A stretch of DNA of 64,000 nucleotides from NCBI GenBank assembly GCA_032164245.1, contig JAVMKO010000003.1, positions 63,186,390 to 63,250,389 on the forward strand, written 5' to 3'. The notes beneath the pieces are model-generated. The model saw nothing but the letters and a program-made list of their open reading frames with translations, did no database searches and was not told the origin of the DNA. This DNA comes from Sternotherus odoratus (lineage: Eukaryota > Chordata > Testudines > Kinosternidae). The position numbers were made by a program, and so were the translations under genes. This document shows, in pieces, positions 20,661 through 35,366 of the stretch. Position 1 is the first letter of the stretch; each line of letters begins with the position of its first letter.

Positions 20661-23600
20661 TTATCAGATTTCCACAACTCCCTTTGAGATTCTAGTCCAT
20701 AATCTAATAGGCCTTGCGTAGATCGAAGGATACTGGATATTTAGTTATTTTAAAAAAGGAGAAGTAGACAGTCTAATTTCTATGTAGCAGTCCAAAGCTA
20801 TTTAAGAAGACTAATCATTTATTAACATATATTGTAAAAGATGGTGTTAAATGTATGTTCTCTTTAAAAGTCTCTGTAAAAGAGCTACAGAATAAAGAAC
20901 AGTGAAGAAATATACCTAATGATTTTGAGAGCCATTCACAATGTATTTTTGTGTTGGAATATTTAAGAAAAATGCATTGTACTTTTATCAAATAAAAGGA
21001 AAATGAAAATAACGCCATGCTACATTAAAGAAATTGGGGAAAGAATCTGTTAATATAGGGCCAAATTTATCACTGGAGTAGTCCTACTGAACTCAGCAAA
21101 AGAATACCCGTGATGAATCTGGCCTATTTCGTCTAACAGCTTTTGGTGAAGGAAAACATGCAGTTTAAGGCAGAGCTTGCTATTTCTCAAAACTTCTGAG
21201 ATTTGCAATTAGTAATTCATCAGCTGTATACATCTTTGACTTTTTGTAAAATGATACATTTATCTTTTGACACATTTACCTTTATAATCCTTTTACAGCC
21301 AAGATAAATATTATGGGATCTTAATGATTTTATGGATTTGGGGAAATACTTCTTTGATTAATGTTATACTGTTTAGATTATATGATTTCCAACCAGGCAA
21401 GTACAAATGTGCTACTTTAAAATGACTTTGAATACAATCCTGCAGATGTAGAATCTCCATAATGGGATTACATTTCTTAACAAATGTGACGTTGGATGTA
21501 AGTATTCTGCTTTATTTTCATTTAGAAAAATGTGCAGCAGTGTGAGCACCTCTCTGAAAGCAGATTAAAGTTAATTTTTACTAGCACTTATTTTTTTCTT
21601 AGAGGAAAAAATGAAATATAAATAGTAGCATGTAAAAAGCAACCAAGACAACAACCTCCTTATTTGAATACAAAAATAGTATGCAGGGGACTAGCTGTGT
21701 TGATAAGAAAACAAAGCTAAGTTATTCGTTTTATATGTTACCTGAATCTCCTGAGTCTATTGGTTTACTGTCAGTGGGATAAGTTATTTAAAATGTTAAA
21801 TAACATTTAAAAACATTTATTTAAAATGTTAAATAACTTATGAAACATATTAAGACCCAAGAAAGCACAATGATATTTACTTATCACACCACACAATGGG
21901 CTCTATATTCAAAACACTGTATAAGATTTATACATCCACACATTTGAGTTTAGGCATGATGATATTTGCACCCCGGTGAGAATAGCTGATTATTTGAAAA
22001 TAACCTATTCAAACCATTGCTGAAGTTGATTCCCTTTGCTTCTCAGAATTATTCTGGTCTAAAAGGTGCTGGATTGGCATGTCCCTCTTTTTTGTGGGGG
22101 AGAAGTGAGGGAGTCAAGGTAGGAAGTCCAGCAGGCAAAGCAGTAGGTCAAGCATATGACGCTAGGGAGAAATCAAAAGACAGATTTCAACTCAGAGTCA
22201 CAATCTGCTTTACAGTCTGTTCTACCAGTCCCACAATGAGAATGATGAACCTGAGGAAGATTCCGAAGCCAATATACTGTTTATCCAATTCTCTTATACT
22301 TTATGTGCAACTTGATACATTAATAGTGACATGCAACATACAGGCTGTTCTGATGCAAGATAATGCACATCTGATATTCTGGCCTCAAGGGTGTTACTCT
22401 TGGTGGTTATTTGTGGATTTCAGTGTGCACTGTAAATATGCTGTCTGCTTTGTGTATGTGAAGTCTGAGTCCTACAATATTTTTATGGAGAATATAGATG
22501 TAGTTGTGAATTCATGCAATTGCCTTAGGTCCTGATACCCAGTGATCCAGATTTTCTGGACATTATATATTATGTGACTTCTATGGGATACTGGGAACAC
22601 AGTAGCTGAATGAGGTATTACATTAATGCATGAGCCCAAACTGATCATTGGAATTGAACACTGTTTGCAAACAACCATCCATTTTCTTTTTTTAAATCAT
22701 GTAGGTGTCTGAATTGCCCAACTTATATATAGTAGACATTTTTTCCCCTTAAATTGACGGCAAGGTCACTCACAATTTTGAATACTTACAATTACCAAAC
22801 AAAAGAAACTCCTGGCTCCTGATATAAAAGTAATTTGTTTCTGAGGAATATACAGGATATAAATAGTTACTTACTCTACTTATTATTGGAGGAGAGCTAT
22901 GAGGAGTAGCACTTCCATCCCTGATATGTGGAGGAGAAAGAAGATAGTTCAGTAGGTTATGCTAAAATTTTCTCCCCCCTTCACGTAACAGTCTTGTCGA
23001 TAGTATTAAAGATGGCAACTCTCCTTTTGAGAGAAAAGAGATGTGCTGAAGTTGCTGTTAGACTCCAATCTCATTTCCTATAGGACAACACATACAAAAG
23101 GAGCAAAGAGAGAAAAGCCAGCTTCTGCCTCTGGTGTTGACTTTCACTTGCAACTTCACTGCTGGAAACACGTACAACACATGGTTTTATCAGCCACTCT
23201 ACGACCTGGTAAACTTGTACCAGTATCACACTGTTCAGGGAATTTCTTTTAGCTGCCTCTCAAGTCACAGACTTACGGAGATGTTGCAAAATATACAGTC
23301 TTTCTCAGCTAAGACAGACTCTTTTTAGATAAGAAGGAAAAAGGAGGGATAGGAAAGAAAAGAAATAAGGTAGGGAAAGAAAAAGACATGGTGGTGTGAC
23401 AGTCTCAAATCCTAGATGGTTTTGGTTATTTAGCCAAAGCCAGTGGAGGTGGTGATATCATCTGGGTCCTTTTCTTTGGCCCAGTCTGGTAAAGACATTT
23501 CTCGGGATTAGAACAACAAAGACTCAGCAGCGTTACATTGACTAACAGAGTCCCAAGACATGGTGTGGCTAGCAGCCATGATAGTGAACTTGCTCTTTTC

Positions 23601-24264
23601 TGTTCTCCCTTCTTGTAGTCAGGCAGCATTTCTGTCCATTCCCCCTAATTTATTTATTTAAAGAGCCCTCTAAAAGGGAATGGTGGGTGGAATAGCCCTT
23701 CCTCTCATTATTTTGTCCACCCACCAATTAAGCCTAGTCTCCAACTCACCAATTTTGGTCCATTGATTTTCAGTCCCACACTTCTTTTGTTTACCAGACA
23801 TGATTTTAACCATCTTTGAGCTATATTAGTAGGCTTGTGTTTCGACTAATTCCCTGTCTCCCTCTTTGCACCTTCCCCACAGTCAGTAATGTTAATAGTG
23901 ACATTTTATAAACTTTTATCTATTTCCCACAGTTGGGTCCATAATTATTACCTCTCACCTCTATCTCTTTCTCTCTTTGTCTTTGTTCATCCCATCCCTC
24001 TCTCCTGATATCCCAGCCTGCGCAACAAGTGTCTATGAATCCAAACGCCTGTTCAGAAGATGAAATATCAGAGTTCTGCTCAGTTTAGAGGCCTACGATC
24101 ACTGAAAATGTTCAACTAAGTTAGAAAAAGTAGAATATTTTAAGTGAGTCTTTGTCCTTTTAGTCGATGGCTCACTTCCTCAATAGCACTATTTTTCTTG
24201 CTCAGTACTGAGATATGGTCCAGATAGATTCTAATCTTGGTATAATTACTCTGAATAAGTTAGC
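20661..24264. other. AT-rich stretch, no gene recognised
   Basis: No coding motif or RNA gene is seen. The longest open frame (22017-22535, plus) has no recognisable domain and no supporting splice or promoter context, so I do not call it. Around 21055-21125 the phrase 'aaatttatcactggagtagt' with 'gatgaatctggcc' resembles an old amniote interspersed repeat. Confidence 0.5.
21779..21842. repeat. AT-rich palindrome with internal direct repeat
   Basis: 'ataagttatttaa' at the left end is exactly complementary to 'ttaaataacttat' at the right end. 'atttaaaatgttaaataac' occurs twice in direct orientation inside. The stretch can fold into a hairpin or cruciform. Confidence 0.75.
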
Positions 24265-25235
24265 TTATAAAAGACTAGCAAAAATACCCAGCGTTGCTCG
24301 GGGTATTTGTAATTGGAAACTGGGATGTAACAAGACTACAATGTTTTTTATTAATACAAATTTTGTTCAGAAGTCTCATTTTGTCTAATTAATTTCATTA
24401 TCTTGCATTTAGATGTGGGGGGAGGGGGGAGAGAGCAGAGCGAGTGCGGGGGCCATTGGAGGGGGGGTGAGATTTTAAAAATTTTCGATTCTTACCTGAG
24501 GGGGGAGAGAGCTGAGTGAGTGCGGGGGCAGTTGGAGGGGGGCGGGGGGGAGATTTTAAAAATTTTCGATTCTTACCTGAGGGGGCAGAGAGCTGAGTGA
24601 GTGGGGGGGCTGTTGGAGTGGTGGGGAGGGGGGAGAGAGCTGAGTGAGTGCAGGGGCAGTTGGAGGGGGGAGGGGGGAGAGAGCTGAGCGAGTGGGAGGG
24701 CCGTTGGAGTGGGGGGGAGGGGGAAGAGAGCTGAGTGAGTGGGGGGGCTGTCGGAGGGGGAGGGGGGAGAGAGCTGAGTGAGTGGGGGGGCTGTCGGAGG
24801 GGGAGGGGGAGAGAGCTGAGCGAGTGGGGGGGCGTTGGAGGGGGAAGGGGGGAGAGAGCTGAGCGAGTGGGGGGGGCTGTTGGAGGGGGGAGAGAGCTGA
24901 GCGAGTGCGGGGTCTGTTGGAGGGGGGAGGGTGCAGAGAGCTGAGCGAGTGCGGGGTCTGTTGGAGGGGGGTATTATTACATCATAACTATGTGACAGAG
25001 AACAGCAGGTGTTAACCTGCTGCCCAGCTGATGTTAATGGGCTTTAAAGAATTTCACCCCTAGGGGTGTAAGAGGTGAGATTTGAAAAAATTTCGATTCT
25101 TACCCTGATTAGGACCCTAAAGCCTATAACTGTACCAAATTTCAAGTCTCTAGCTCAAACGGTGTGGAAGGAGTAAGGGAACATACATACACACACACAC
25201 ACGCATACACCATTTGACTTTTATATATATAGATG
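24265..25235 (+). mobile_element. Interspersed repeat with internal minisatellite, copy 2
   Basis: The left end 'ttataaaagactagcaaaaa' is followed by 'tacccagcgttgctcgggg'. The right end is 'atttgacttttatatatata'. Both match copy 1 at 4062-6058, as does the distal block with 'tgtaccaaatttcaagtctc'. The ends contain mutually inverted 'tataaaag'/'cttttata' words. The interior holds a purine-rich minisatellite instead of the C-rich array of copy 1. No coding capacity. Superfamily not determined. Confidence 0.7.
24415..24970 (+). repeat. G-rich minisatellite, about 40-bp units
   Basis: Repeated 'gagagagctgagtgagtg' units are separated by G-runs and 'gctgttggaggggg'. About a dozen irregular copies are seen. 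Two units are interrupted by 'gagattttaaaaattttcga'. The glycine/arginine/glutamate-rich frame here is a by-product. Long G-runs make quadruplex formation on the + strand plausible. Confidence 0.85.
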
Positions 25236-25283
25236 CTTTGGTTAAATAATGAATTGGCCAGTTACCTCTACTAGAGGTCTCAC

Positions 25284-26190
25284 TGTTATGTATCTGCGTT
25301 GATTAGCTAGAGAACAGACTGGATAATTATTATAAACATATGAGTTTTATTAGCCAATGTAGCACTTAAAGATAAGCTACAATAATGGGGGACAATTATC
25401 TCTTGAGCACATCCTAGCAGTTGCATGTGGCAGTACACTCCTAGTGCCCCCTTCAGGCTGCCAGCCAACCTTGGTTGGTCTTCCTGGCTTGGCCCTCCAG
25501 CCATGTCACAAAATCAAAATGAACCCCATTCAGGATAGTAAAGAGTCCAATAACTGAACAGTCCCATTGCCCTTACTGGGGTCTTCAGCTTTGATTCTGG
25601 GCCTTTAAAATTCAGCCCTTTTTTCAGGCTCTCCAATAAGCCACATCCCCTTCTTGGGTTTTATGCCACTATGGTCAGTTGGGGAGCCCAGACATGCCCA
25701 CTACTCTGGGTACTAACCGAGGGACCATGCAAACAGCAGCTATGCCCTGTTCTATTTCAGTTCATTGCTACTTCTTCTCTGGACCTCTTCCTATTTGGCC
25801 ACTTTCAGCTTCATCCTTAAATCAGAGTTAAGACTCTTAGATCCTCTCTCTCCTTGCAAACCTATCTTAAGCAAATGAAGACAGAACCAAACTCCAGGTG
25901 TCCCTCAAGAGCCTTTAACCAGAGAGGAGCACCCTTCCTCACCTTGCTGGTCCCAGCCAGAACTGAGCTGCTAAGGCCTTGAAGCTCCTTTTAGCTAACC
26001 CTGATGGGTTCTGACTGGCTGCTTCCATGCAGCCTCTCTAGGCAGGCCTGTAGGACACATGGTAGTAGGACCATGGGGCCTCCAGAAGAGGGCCCCAAAG
26101 GCCTGGTACATTCCATCATAGGTACAGAAAGCAAAATAAAGATGGTTGGATGATACAATATCAAACTTGAATGCAATGAGGAAAGTTATA
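25284..26190 (-). mobile_element. Possible LTR-type repeat (minus strand)
   Basis: The left border 'tgttatgtatctgcg' would be a CA-3' end on the minus strand, and a minus-strand AATAAA lies about 65 bp inside ('gagttttattagcc' on +). The body is GC-balanced and C/T-rich, unlike the AT-rich flanks, and similar in texture to the other LTR-like elements here. No target duplication, right border or coding domain was identified. Confidence 0.35.
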
Positions 26191-26335
26191 ATTATCAAGA
26201 GGTCTTAACAATTCATTTAGTTCAAGGTCTTATCACAATCTTGTTACTGAGGCAAACATTGTCCAGGCAAGTGAGGTAACTACAGATCTTTATGTGTAAT
26301 CCAATCAAATTTATTTCCACCCGGCTCTGAAGTCA

Positions 26336-26668
26336 GTGCCCCGCTAGTAGCAGCGCAGAAGTAAGGGAGGCAATACAATACCAGGCCATCCTTACTTCTG
26401 CACTGCTGCTGATGGCAGCACTGCTTTTGGAGCTGGGCTCCCAGTCAGCAGACATCTCTCTGCAGCTGCCCAGCTCTGAAGGCAGCATTACCACCAGCAG
26501 CAGTGGTGAAGTAAGAGTAGCAGTACTGCAACACCCCCCCACCCCAAAAAACCTCGCAACTCCTTTATGGGTCGGGACTTCTAAAATTAAATTAATTAAA
26601 TTCACATTTTCTAAAACCCTATGACTGTGAAATTGACCAAAATGGACCATGCGTTTGGTAGGGCCCTA
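26336..26668. mobile_element. DNA-transposon fragment ending 'tagggccctac'
   Basis: The right end is 'tttggtagggccctac', preceded by 'gtgaaattgaccaaaatgga' and 'ctcctttatgggtcgggact'. The left part contains paired 'cagcgcagaagtaagg' and 'ccttacttctgcactgctgc', an internal inverted repeat. I recognise this as a common reptile DNA-transposon type (probably hAT). The left terminus is missing or eroded. Confidence 0.5.
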
Positions 26669-27143
26669 CTATAACATTTTGGTTGATTCACCTTAAAGAT
26701 TTACACTTCCATTTGGGTGCTGAACATACCATTTCACTGTATGAGTTTCTTAAATAAAAAACACAAATACTTTGTATATGCACACATTAGATAATCTAGA
26801 TAATACTTTGTCCTTCCTCACTGCAGGGAACTGGAATACATGGCCTATCAAGATCCCTTCCAGTGCTACATTTTTATGATTTCTACGTTTGTTGTGACTG
26901 TATTCATGGGTCCCACACTTCTGGATGGGTTCAGTGGCCTCAGAAGCTTGCTAAGGCCCTCAAGCTGACCTCCCTTTCTTTGGGTAGCGGCAAAGGTCAC
27001 GGCTTTATTGAGCTACTTTCATCACAGGCCAGTATGGGAGTTGAGAAGGAAATACCCCACAGTGTTTGTTGCTCCTTAGAGCGCAGTATCTGCAGTCTCC
27101 TGCCTCGATCTAGGTCTGCTTCCCCTCTCTGGGGGTTGTAGAG

Positions 27144-28860
<1,717 letters not shown>

Positions 28861-28870
28861 CTGTAGAGCA

Positions 28871-31800
28871 AGGAGGTGGAGGGAACCCAGCCTACCCTCT
28901 ACTAATTTTAATTCTTAGCTTATCTCCAGAAGACTCAATGCTTGATGTTAGGGGCTTGTTTTCCTGCAGAAATTCAAATGCAATAGCATACCCCTCAGAT
29001 GTTATCTCTCCAGCAGCTACACTATAATGATACCTTTTCATTATTTTTCTTCAAATTAGTCCCAGACTGCTCACATTTTACAAGGAATGCACTCACTGAT
29101 TGTTGTAGACCTTTAAGATCTTTGGTCATTAACTTATTGCCTGTAGAAAATCTACTGAACAGTTTTTGAAGTGCTAACGCTCACCCTCCAGGCCAGTGAA
29201 ACGAGAAGCCTTTATTGAGGATATAACATTGTCAGACCGCATAGTTTTCAACTGAATAACTTACTGCTTCAGTAGATTTTACTTGCTGCTGGGCATTTTG
29301 ACTTGGTCAGATGAGGAAGAAATCAAACTAAAAATAAACTAAATTTAAAGAGGATTTTTTCCCCCTTTAGTAGTGGATCCAAACATCAAATGCCAGCATT
29401 AGTACAGTACTGGCCTTCAATTTCTATCAGTTGGATAATGTTTGTTCTTTTCATCAAGAAAAAAATAGTTGGTTAAACTCTGCCTGCACTAGACGAGCAG
29501 ACACACAATTTAATCATTCTATGAAAATTATCACAGACACACTGTGCCAGCATAATTCCCAGTCCTAGCCAATATTCCTCTACCTAACATCCAGCATCAG
29601 AATGCAGTCAACAGACCGATCATCAGGATACAGCAAATGCCGCACCGGCTGTGGTTCAGAGATATATGAGGTGCACTCCACCACTGGCTACCTAGCAGGA
29701 ATCCTATGCTGCATTTCCCATCCAGCTGATAACATCAGCAGCTTGCTGTGGTGGACAGAATCTGGGAGAGCCTCTGCCACTACCAGGAACTCCTACATCA
29801 TCAGACTGAACGAACAAGTATCTGGCTTTGGGCTGCCATGCCACATCCGGATCCAGATTAACAGCTGAGACCAACCATGCCCAGGGCATCCAGTACAGCT
29901 CACTGTGCGTCTGTGGTGTTGTGGAAGATGCTGCACAGATGCCATATGTAAGACACATACTCTTTTTTTTTCTGGGCTCCCAGTGGTGGTCTTCTCAAGC
30001 TGAACATGGACCCTCACTCTCTTAATTTAAAGCCTTCCTAGGGAGCATAGGGCCATGTAGCCACAATTTATGTCTCAGCTGTGTTTCCAGGACACCATGG
30101 GTCTGACTGATTGCTTGCTTGGGGAGAATTGGGGAGGAACTTTTTCTTCTTGGCAAAACTGGCAGGAACCCAAGGAGGAATTGCCTTTCTCGCAGCATTG
30201 TAGAGGGACAATTTAAGTTAAAAGGAGAAAGAGTAGTAATTTCAATGCTAGGAGGAATATAGGGATGTCAGTTCATTTCAACTTAGAGCCAGTGTCTATT
30301 GCGGATAAAAGCTAAAAGGGTTAGTTCCCAGAGGTAATCAGGAGCTGGGATATGATTGATGGACCTTTGGCCTGAAAGGAGAAAAGGAGGCTTTGCAGAC
30401 TAAAGTACTTTTTGGTACCCCTACACTTTGGGGTGGTGGTGAAAGAATTCAGAAGTGAGTTAGTGTCAGGGACAGGTCAAAGAGATTCAACCATAAATTA
30501 TCAGTTGTATGGTGTGAGGCAACTGAATCCCACTGTACCCATTAAATACATGGTATGTGAGAGAAAGTGGGCAGATATCACCTCCTCCCTATTGTTAAAT
30601 TAGTAACGTTGCAGCTTGCTGCTTAAATCATCCCTATGTCTATGTTTCAGTCACCCATATGGTCTGAGCAGTGTGCTTTAGTTTTTACTGTTGTTAGAAT
30701 TTATGAATAGATATTATTTATACTCATAGAGAAAATAAATTCAGAAAATAATCAGTGAACTCTTGAAAATGTTTTATAAAACACTATATCCTAGACAGAG
30801 TTTTATACTTGGCTGGCTTGGGAGAGGACATAATACCATGCTCCACTATATGTAGGTCCAATCCCATAAAGTCTTATTTACACTACAGACTTCCTGTGTG
30901 ACCTTGACCAAGTCATTTAGGGCCAGATTTTTAAAGATATTTAGGTGCCTGAAGATGCAAACAGGCACCTAGTAGTATTTTCAAAAGTACCTAGGCACCT
31001 AACTCCCATGACATGATCTCTCGAGGAACATGTAGGATAGTAACTTTTTTCCTGAACTAGTGCCCAGGAAATGTCTGAGAACTTTAGACAAGACAAAAAC
31101 CAAAATAGGCACATTCAGACTGCACTAGCACTGTGATCCAAATACAGACTGGATTCAATATTCAGTTCCTGACAGATTTTGGATAACTCCCTCCTTTCTC
31201 CTGATTTTGGAGGCATATTCTCACTGAGAGCCAAATGTGAGTCACAGCTGTATTAGATATTACTATAATGACAATATGTTTACTTTTATTTTAAGCAATC
31301 TAGCTCCTATTCCACAATGTTGATGCCATATATTTATCAAGGGGAGGACAGATTGGTAAGGCTGTGTCAAAAAGGTGAAATTTTAATATGTAAGAAATCA
31401 ACAACATTCTAATCCAATCTTCTTCAAATGTTGGCAACTAAGGTTTCTCTCCTTTGAAAGTGTTGTGGGAAATAATCCATTAGAAGCAAGAAGTGCTGTC
31501 GTCCCCTGGAAACACATTCTTTTCTTGTCACCTGAACTGATCAATACAGCTCAATTTTGGTCAACGTTCTGAAGAGCTGTGAACTTTGCAGATTCCGTAA
31601 TACAGACAGCATTGCCTATAGAAGACCAAATGGAATAGCAGAGATGCTGGAGAAAGACAGAGAAAATGCAATCTAATTTTCAACATTGTGAGTTTTTTAA
31701 AATATTTTTAAACATAATTACATATGTCCACTTAGGTACTAACTTGTGCTTTAACAACAAAAAAAAAGTTCTTCTTCTGCAAACTCATATGAGCAGTTGT

Positions 31801-32158
31801 TGTGTATTGGCAACTTTTAAAAAAGAGTAGGCCGTCCCTTTAAATTTCAGGGCTTTTTCCTAATCCTGCTTGCAGAGTAGGTTGCTCTGTAGCAGTGACA
31901 GAGCTAGTAGGAGAGGTAAGGTAGCAACCACCGCCTGCTGGCCTAGTATATGTGTGAAGCCTTTCACATGGCAGTGGAGAGAGAGGTTGCTCTATACTCA
32001 CCCGCCAATGACAGCTTCTATATACCATGAGGCTGGGCCTGGCTCCCCGCCCTGTCGCTGTGACCTAATGCACCATGTCACAACACCATTCACTCACATT
32101 TGCCCAGCTGCCCCTCTGTCATGATGGAGGGGTGGCTAGGCCAAACATGAACGGTGCT
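28871..32158. other. No recognised gene; unidentified GC-richer patch at 29.6-29.95 kb
   Basis: Mostly AT-rich unclassified sequence. At 29602-29868 an 88-codon plus-strand frame sits in a patch of more balanced composition, with open minus-strand frames over the same bases. I do not recognise the product in any frame and see no flanking splice signals that would make it an exon; it could be a scrap of an old transposon or processed pseudogene. The repeat at 30905-31010 is listed separately. Confidence 0.45.
30905..31012. repeat. Old interspersed repeat ('aggcaccta' family), copy 1
   Basis: 'gggccagatttttaaagata', 'tttaggtgcct', 'caggcacctagtagtatttt' and 'aaaagtacctaggcacctaa' form a compact block rich in inverted 'aggtgcct/aggcacct' words. 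A second block at 53325-53412 has the same vocabulary. Probably an ancient MITE or SINE relic; class not determined. Confidence 0.5.
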
Positions 32159-32160
32159 TA

Positions 32161-32279
32161 GGGTTCTCAACTTTGATTGGACGAATTCCTGGAGATTTCA
32201 TCACATGAGGTGTTCTTTAATTAAAGATTAATCTTTAATTCCGGAAGACTCCAGGGCAACACTGGAGGGTTGTCAACCC
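32161..32279. mobile_element. Small TA-flanked MITE
   Basis: A 119-bp element with ends 'gggttctcaac' and 'gttgtcaaccc' (inverted, one mismatch), bounded by TA on each side, as in Tc1/mariner-type insertions. The middle contains a perfect 22-bp palindrome, 'aattaaagatt' followed by 'aatctttaatt', and the outer parts hold 'ctggag'/'ctccag' pairs. No coding capacity. Confidence 0.65.
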
Positions 32280-32508
32280 TAATGGTGTTGCGACCCTAGA
32301 CGCCAGGTTGGAACTCCTGGGAGTGGTGAGCTAGGTCCAGCCCCATGGCACAGGAGCTGTCACTGACAAGTGAGTGCGGAGCAGGCTCACTCTCCAGCTC
32401 ACCTTCAAATATCCATCACACTCCAACTGAAAAACCTGGCTCTGCCACTGCTTTGTGGGGAGGTATGATCTGTGCCCAGCAGCAGTCAGTTTGTGGACAG
32501 ATAGCCTA

Positions 32509-32541
32509 CAATAATAATAATAATAATAATTAATAATAATG
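32509..32541 (+). repeat. AAT trinucleotide microsatellite
   Basis: A run of 'aat' units with one shifted unit in the middle. Confidence 0.9.
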
Positions 32542-33753
32542 TGGGGTCTGTTGTGCCTTTCTGCTTTAATGAGCAGCCTCCTTTGTCTACCTGTTTCCAG
32601 GTTATTTGGTGTTATTGTTCTGAATTTTAAGAAATAAAGACAAGTTATATTGCAATCTTCCAGTGAGAGTATGTACGGTTTTATCTGACTTCTCTATATG
32701 CGTGCTATGAAAATAACAACAAAGTTATAATTACTAACTATGGCTTCAGTCACTCTGCATGGGGAAATATCAGTGTGAAAAACAAACACCAGCTTCTTGC
32801 CACATATTTATAGATCCAACAAATGGCTAACTTTAACTAACAATATCATTACTTCTCAGAATTGTGATATACATTGGGAAAATATCAGGAAATGAAAAAT
32901 ATTAATCATATCTCATGATTTAAAAAAAGTTTGCAGGTAGTGCAGGTCACTAAGGACTAGATCTTCAACTGGTGTAAACTGCTGCAGCTCCCTGGAAGCT
33001 AATAGTTATGTAAATTTACATTAGCTGATCATCTGCTCTCTGGACCCAGAGGTCGAGAAGCACTTCTTCTCACATATGGAGTGTGAACATACCTTCAAAA
33101 CAAACACTGTAAGTAACACTTGGCAGCTCTGACCCTCCTACTTCTGGTGACAACCTGCTGAAAACAACATCGTTTGTAATGCTGGCAGAATGAGACCCTG
33201 CCTCAGCCAGGATGCTGTTAGAGAGATTATCAGGAGGAAGGAAAGCCAGAATATATGGATTAATTCAGATAGATTCTGTATCAAATATGCGACTGCTCTG
33301 CAGATTAGGAAGACTTAAGCTCCTTCCAGCTGCATAGTTCAAGAAGCCCAGAAGGACACGGGCAGCTATAAGAAAGATTTTCGTGCCTGATCTGCTGCTC
33401 TGGTACTCAGTACTGGTTAGAGATAGAATTGTTGGTATCTCCATCCTCCTCCTCCAATCGACTGTTCCTACCCAGGTCTTGAAATGATATCTGCTCCCTA
33501 GCGAGATCAGGATGAGTGAAGGAGATCAGATGTCTGGATTCCGATCTATGTGGGCAAGAGTATAGGCATTGTCATCTCAATTTCCACCTAATCATAGGTG
33601 TTAGGGGATGGGAGAAGTTCAGTTAGCCTGGCGATGGCTCAGGAAGTAGCATACCAGCAGTCCTCTTGTGGTTGGGAGAAAAATATGCTAAGAAGATATG
33701 TAGGAGAAAAGAAAGATGAAGTGAGGGAAGAATAGGCATATGGAGATGAGAAA
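32542..33753. other. Unclassified stretch with one old foldback-like repeat
   Basis: No gene is recognised. At about 32948-33043 'ctagatcttcaactggtgta' and 'aatttacattagctgatcat' show the inverted vocabulary of an old amniote interspersed repeat ('cagctggtgtaaa' against 'tttacaccagctga'), too eroded to class. The rest shows nothing I can name. Confidence 0.4.
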
Positions 33754-35366
33754 GTGGGGAGGAGGACTGGATTTAGGAGCATAAAGCCCAGGTGACTGCC
33801 TGGGATGCTGGGCTTATGGGCGCCAGGCTCAGGGTGCTGTTTTTGTTGTTAGTGACAAAAGGTAAAAGAGAATGTTTGAAGAAAAATGTTTCAGGTATTC
33901 TTTTTGTGGATTAACTTTTCACTAACCTTCTAGAATATTCTCAATCTTTGTAGAATCTCATGGAACCTTCCAGACTTTCTGGGAACTACGTTTTCCTTTA
34001 ACCACCTAGAATGTTGTCAGCCATGTCCTCATGGGCAGATAAGGATCAGGGTTTCATCAGTCATTCAATAAAATATAAGAATGAAGTGAGAGCCCAGCTG
34101 CGATATTGTGAGCCTTGTTTTATTGTAGAATTGTGAAACTGTACTTGTGATGTAAGTCTTGAAGAATGTAAGTAGCGACTAATAAAGGACATATTTAATG
34201 AGATACCAGATATATATATTCAATCCCTTTCTATGCAACAATATAAAAGAAATATTGTTACTTCTTATGCCATGCTTAATACATAAAATTTGATGACTTT
34301 CTAAGACTGCGGAACATAGAGTTTTGTTTTTCCTAATACTATCTGTTTTCCCCTATAGAAAATAAAAGAGGCTTTGAAGAAGGCTTCAAGAGCTCAGTAT
34401 AAGGAATTAAAAGTGCAGTTGGATTCTAGTTTGCAGCAAGGGGCAAACTTCATAGGAAAATATCTGAAAAAGAACAGCATAGACCAGAATCTGGGCAGTA
34501 GTGACTGTCTCCGTGCAGAAGACACTGAGGAGTGAAGCGTATGGTGGAAATTCTATTACTAAGGAATTAACAGATGGACCTGAAGATAAGGAATGGAAAT
34601 GATAGGAAAGAGATGGAGAATTGTCATGTTTTTCTAGCGGCATAAAGGAGAGTGATGATAAAGAAGAATGTGCCTCACCTGAAAAGGAGAGTAATAAGAA
34701 AGAAAAATCTGATTTACATGAAAAGGAGAGAAACAGCCTCACATGATGACAGAATATCAGTGAGAAAAATTGCACATCACGAACTGATCCTGCTTTATGC
34801 CGGCGATCCTAAATTCTGCTCATATTGAGTGTAAATTTTTGAACGGGTCAAGCAAAATCATGGCTATGACTTTTCCAGTAAATGAGCAGCAGCAACATTT
34901 CTCAAACTCATACTGTGAAAGAGTACTTGAGAATGGTGAGAAAGTGAATTGGCATTGGCTAGTTTACTCTAAGTCAACTGACAAAGTGCTATTTTTGCTG
35001 AAAAATATTTGACAGGAATGTAAAATCATTGCTTGTCTTTTCCGCATACAATTATTGGCATTACTTAGCTGATGTTCTGCAGTAACGTGAAAAGTCAGCC
35101 AGCCATTTTAAAGACTACTCCATTTTGGAGGAAGATTGAGTCCAGACTCTGGTACATTATTAATGTAGAAACACAGCATTGGAGAAATGTGCTTGAGGGT
35201 CTGACCTCAATTATCCTCTTTCCGGCAAAGAAGAATTTGGCTTTCCAGGGCTCATCAGAGAAGTTGTTCACTGAACATAATGGTAATTTCTTCAGTTTGG
35301 TAGAGTTCCTTGGGAAATATAAAGATGTAATTCTGAGTACCTATGTTGAGTACTTCATAAAGAAGC

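Noticed and set aside
22017..22535. 172-codon plus-strand open frame, the longest in the window
   Set aside because: No recognisable domain, no splice or promoter context, and a low-complexity-free but random-looking composition; a chance open frame in 64 kb is plausible. Conservation would be needed to call it.
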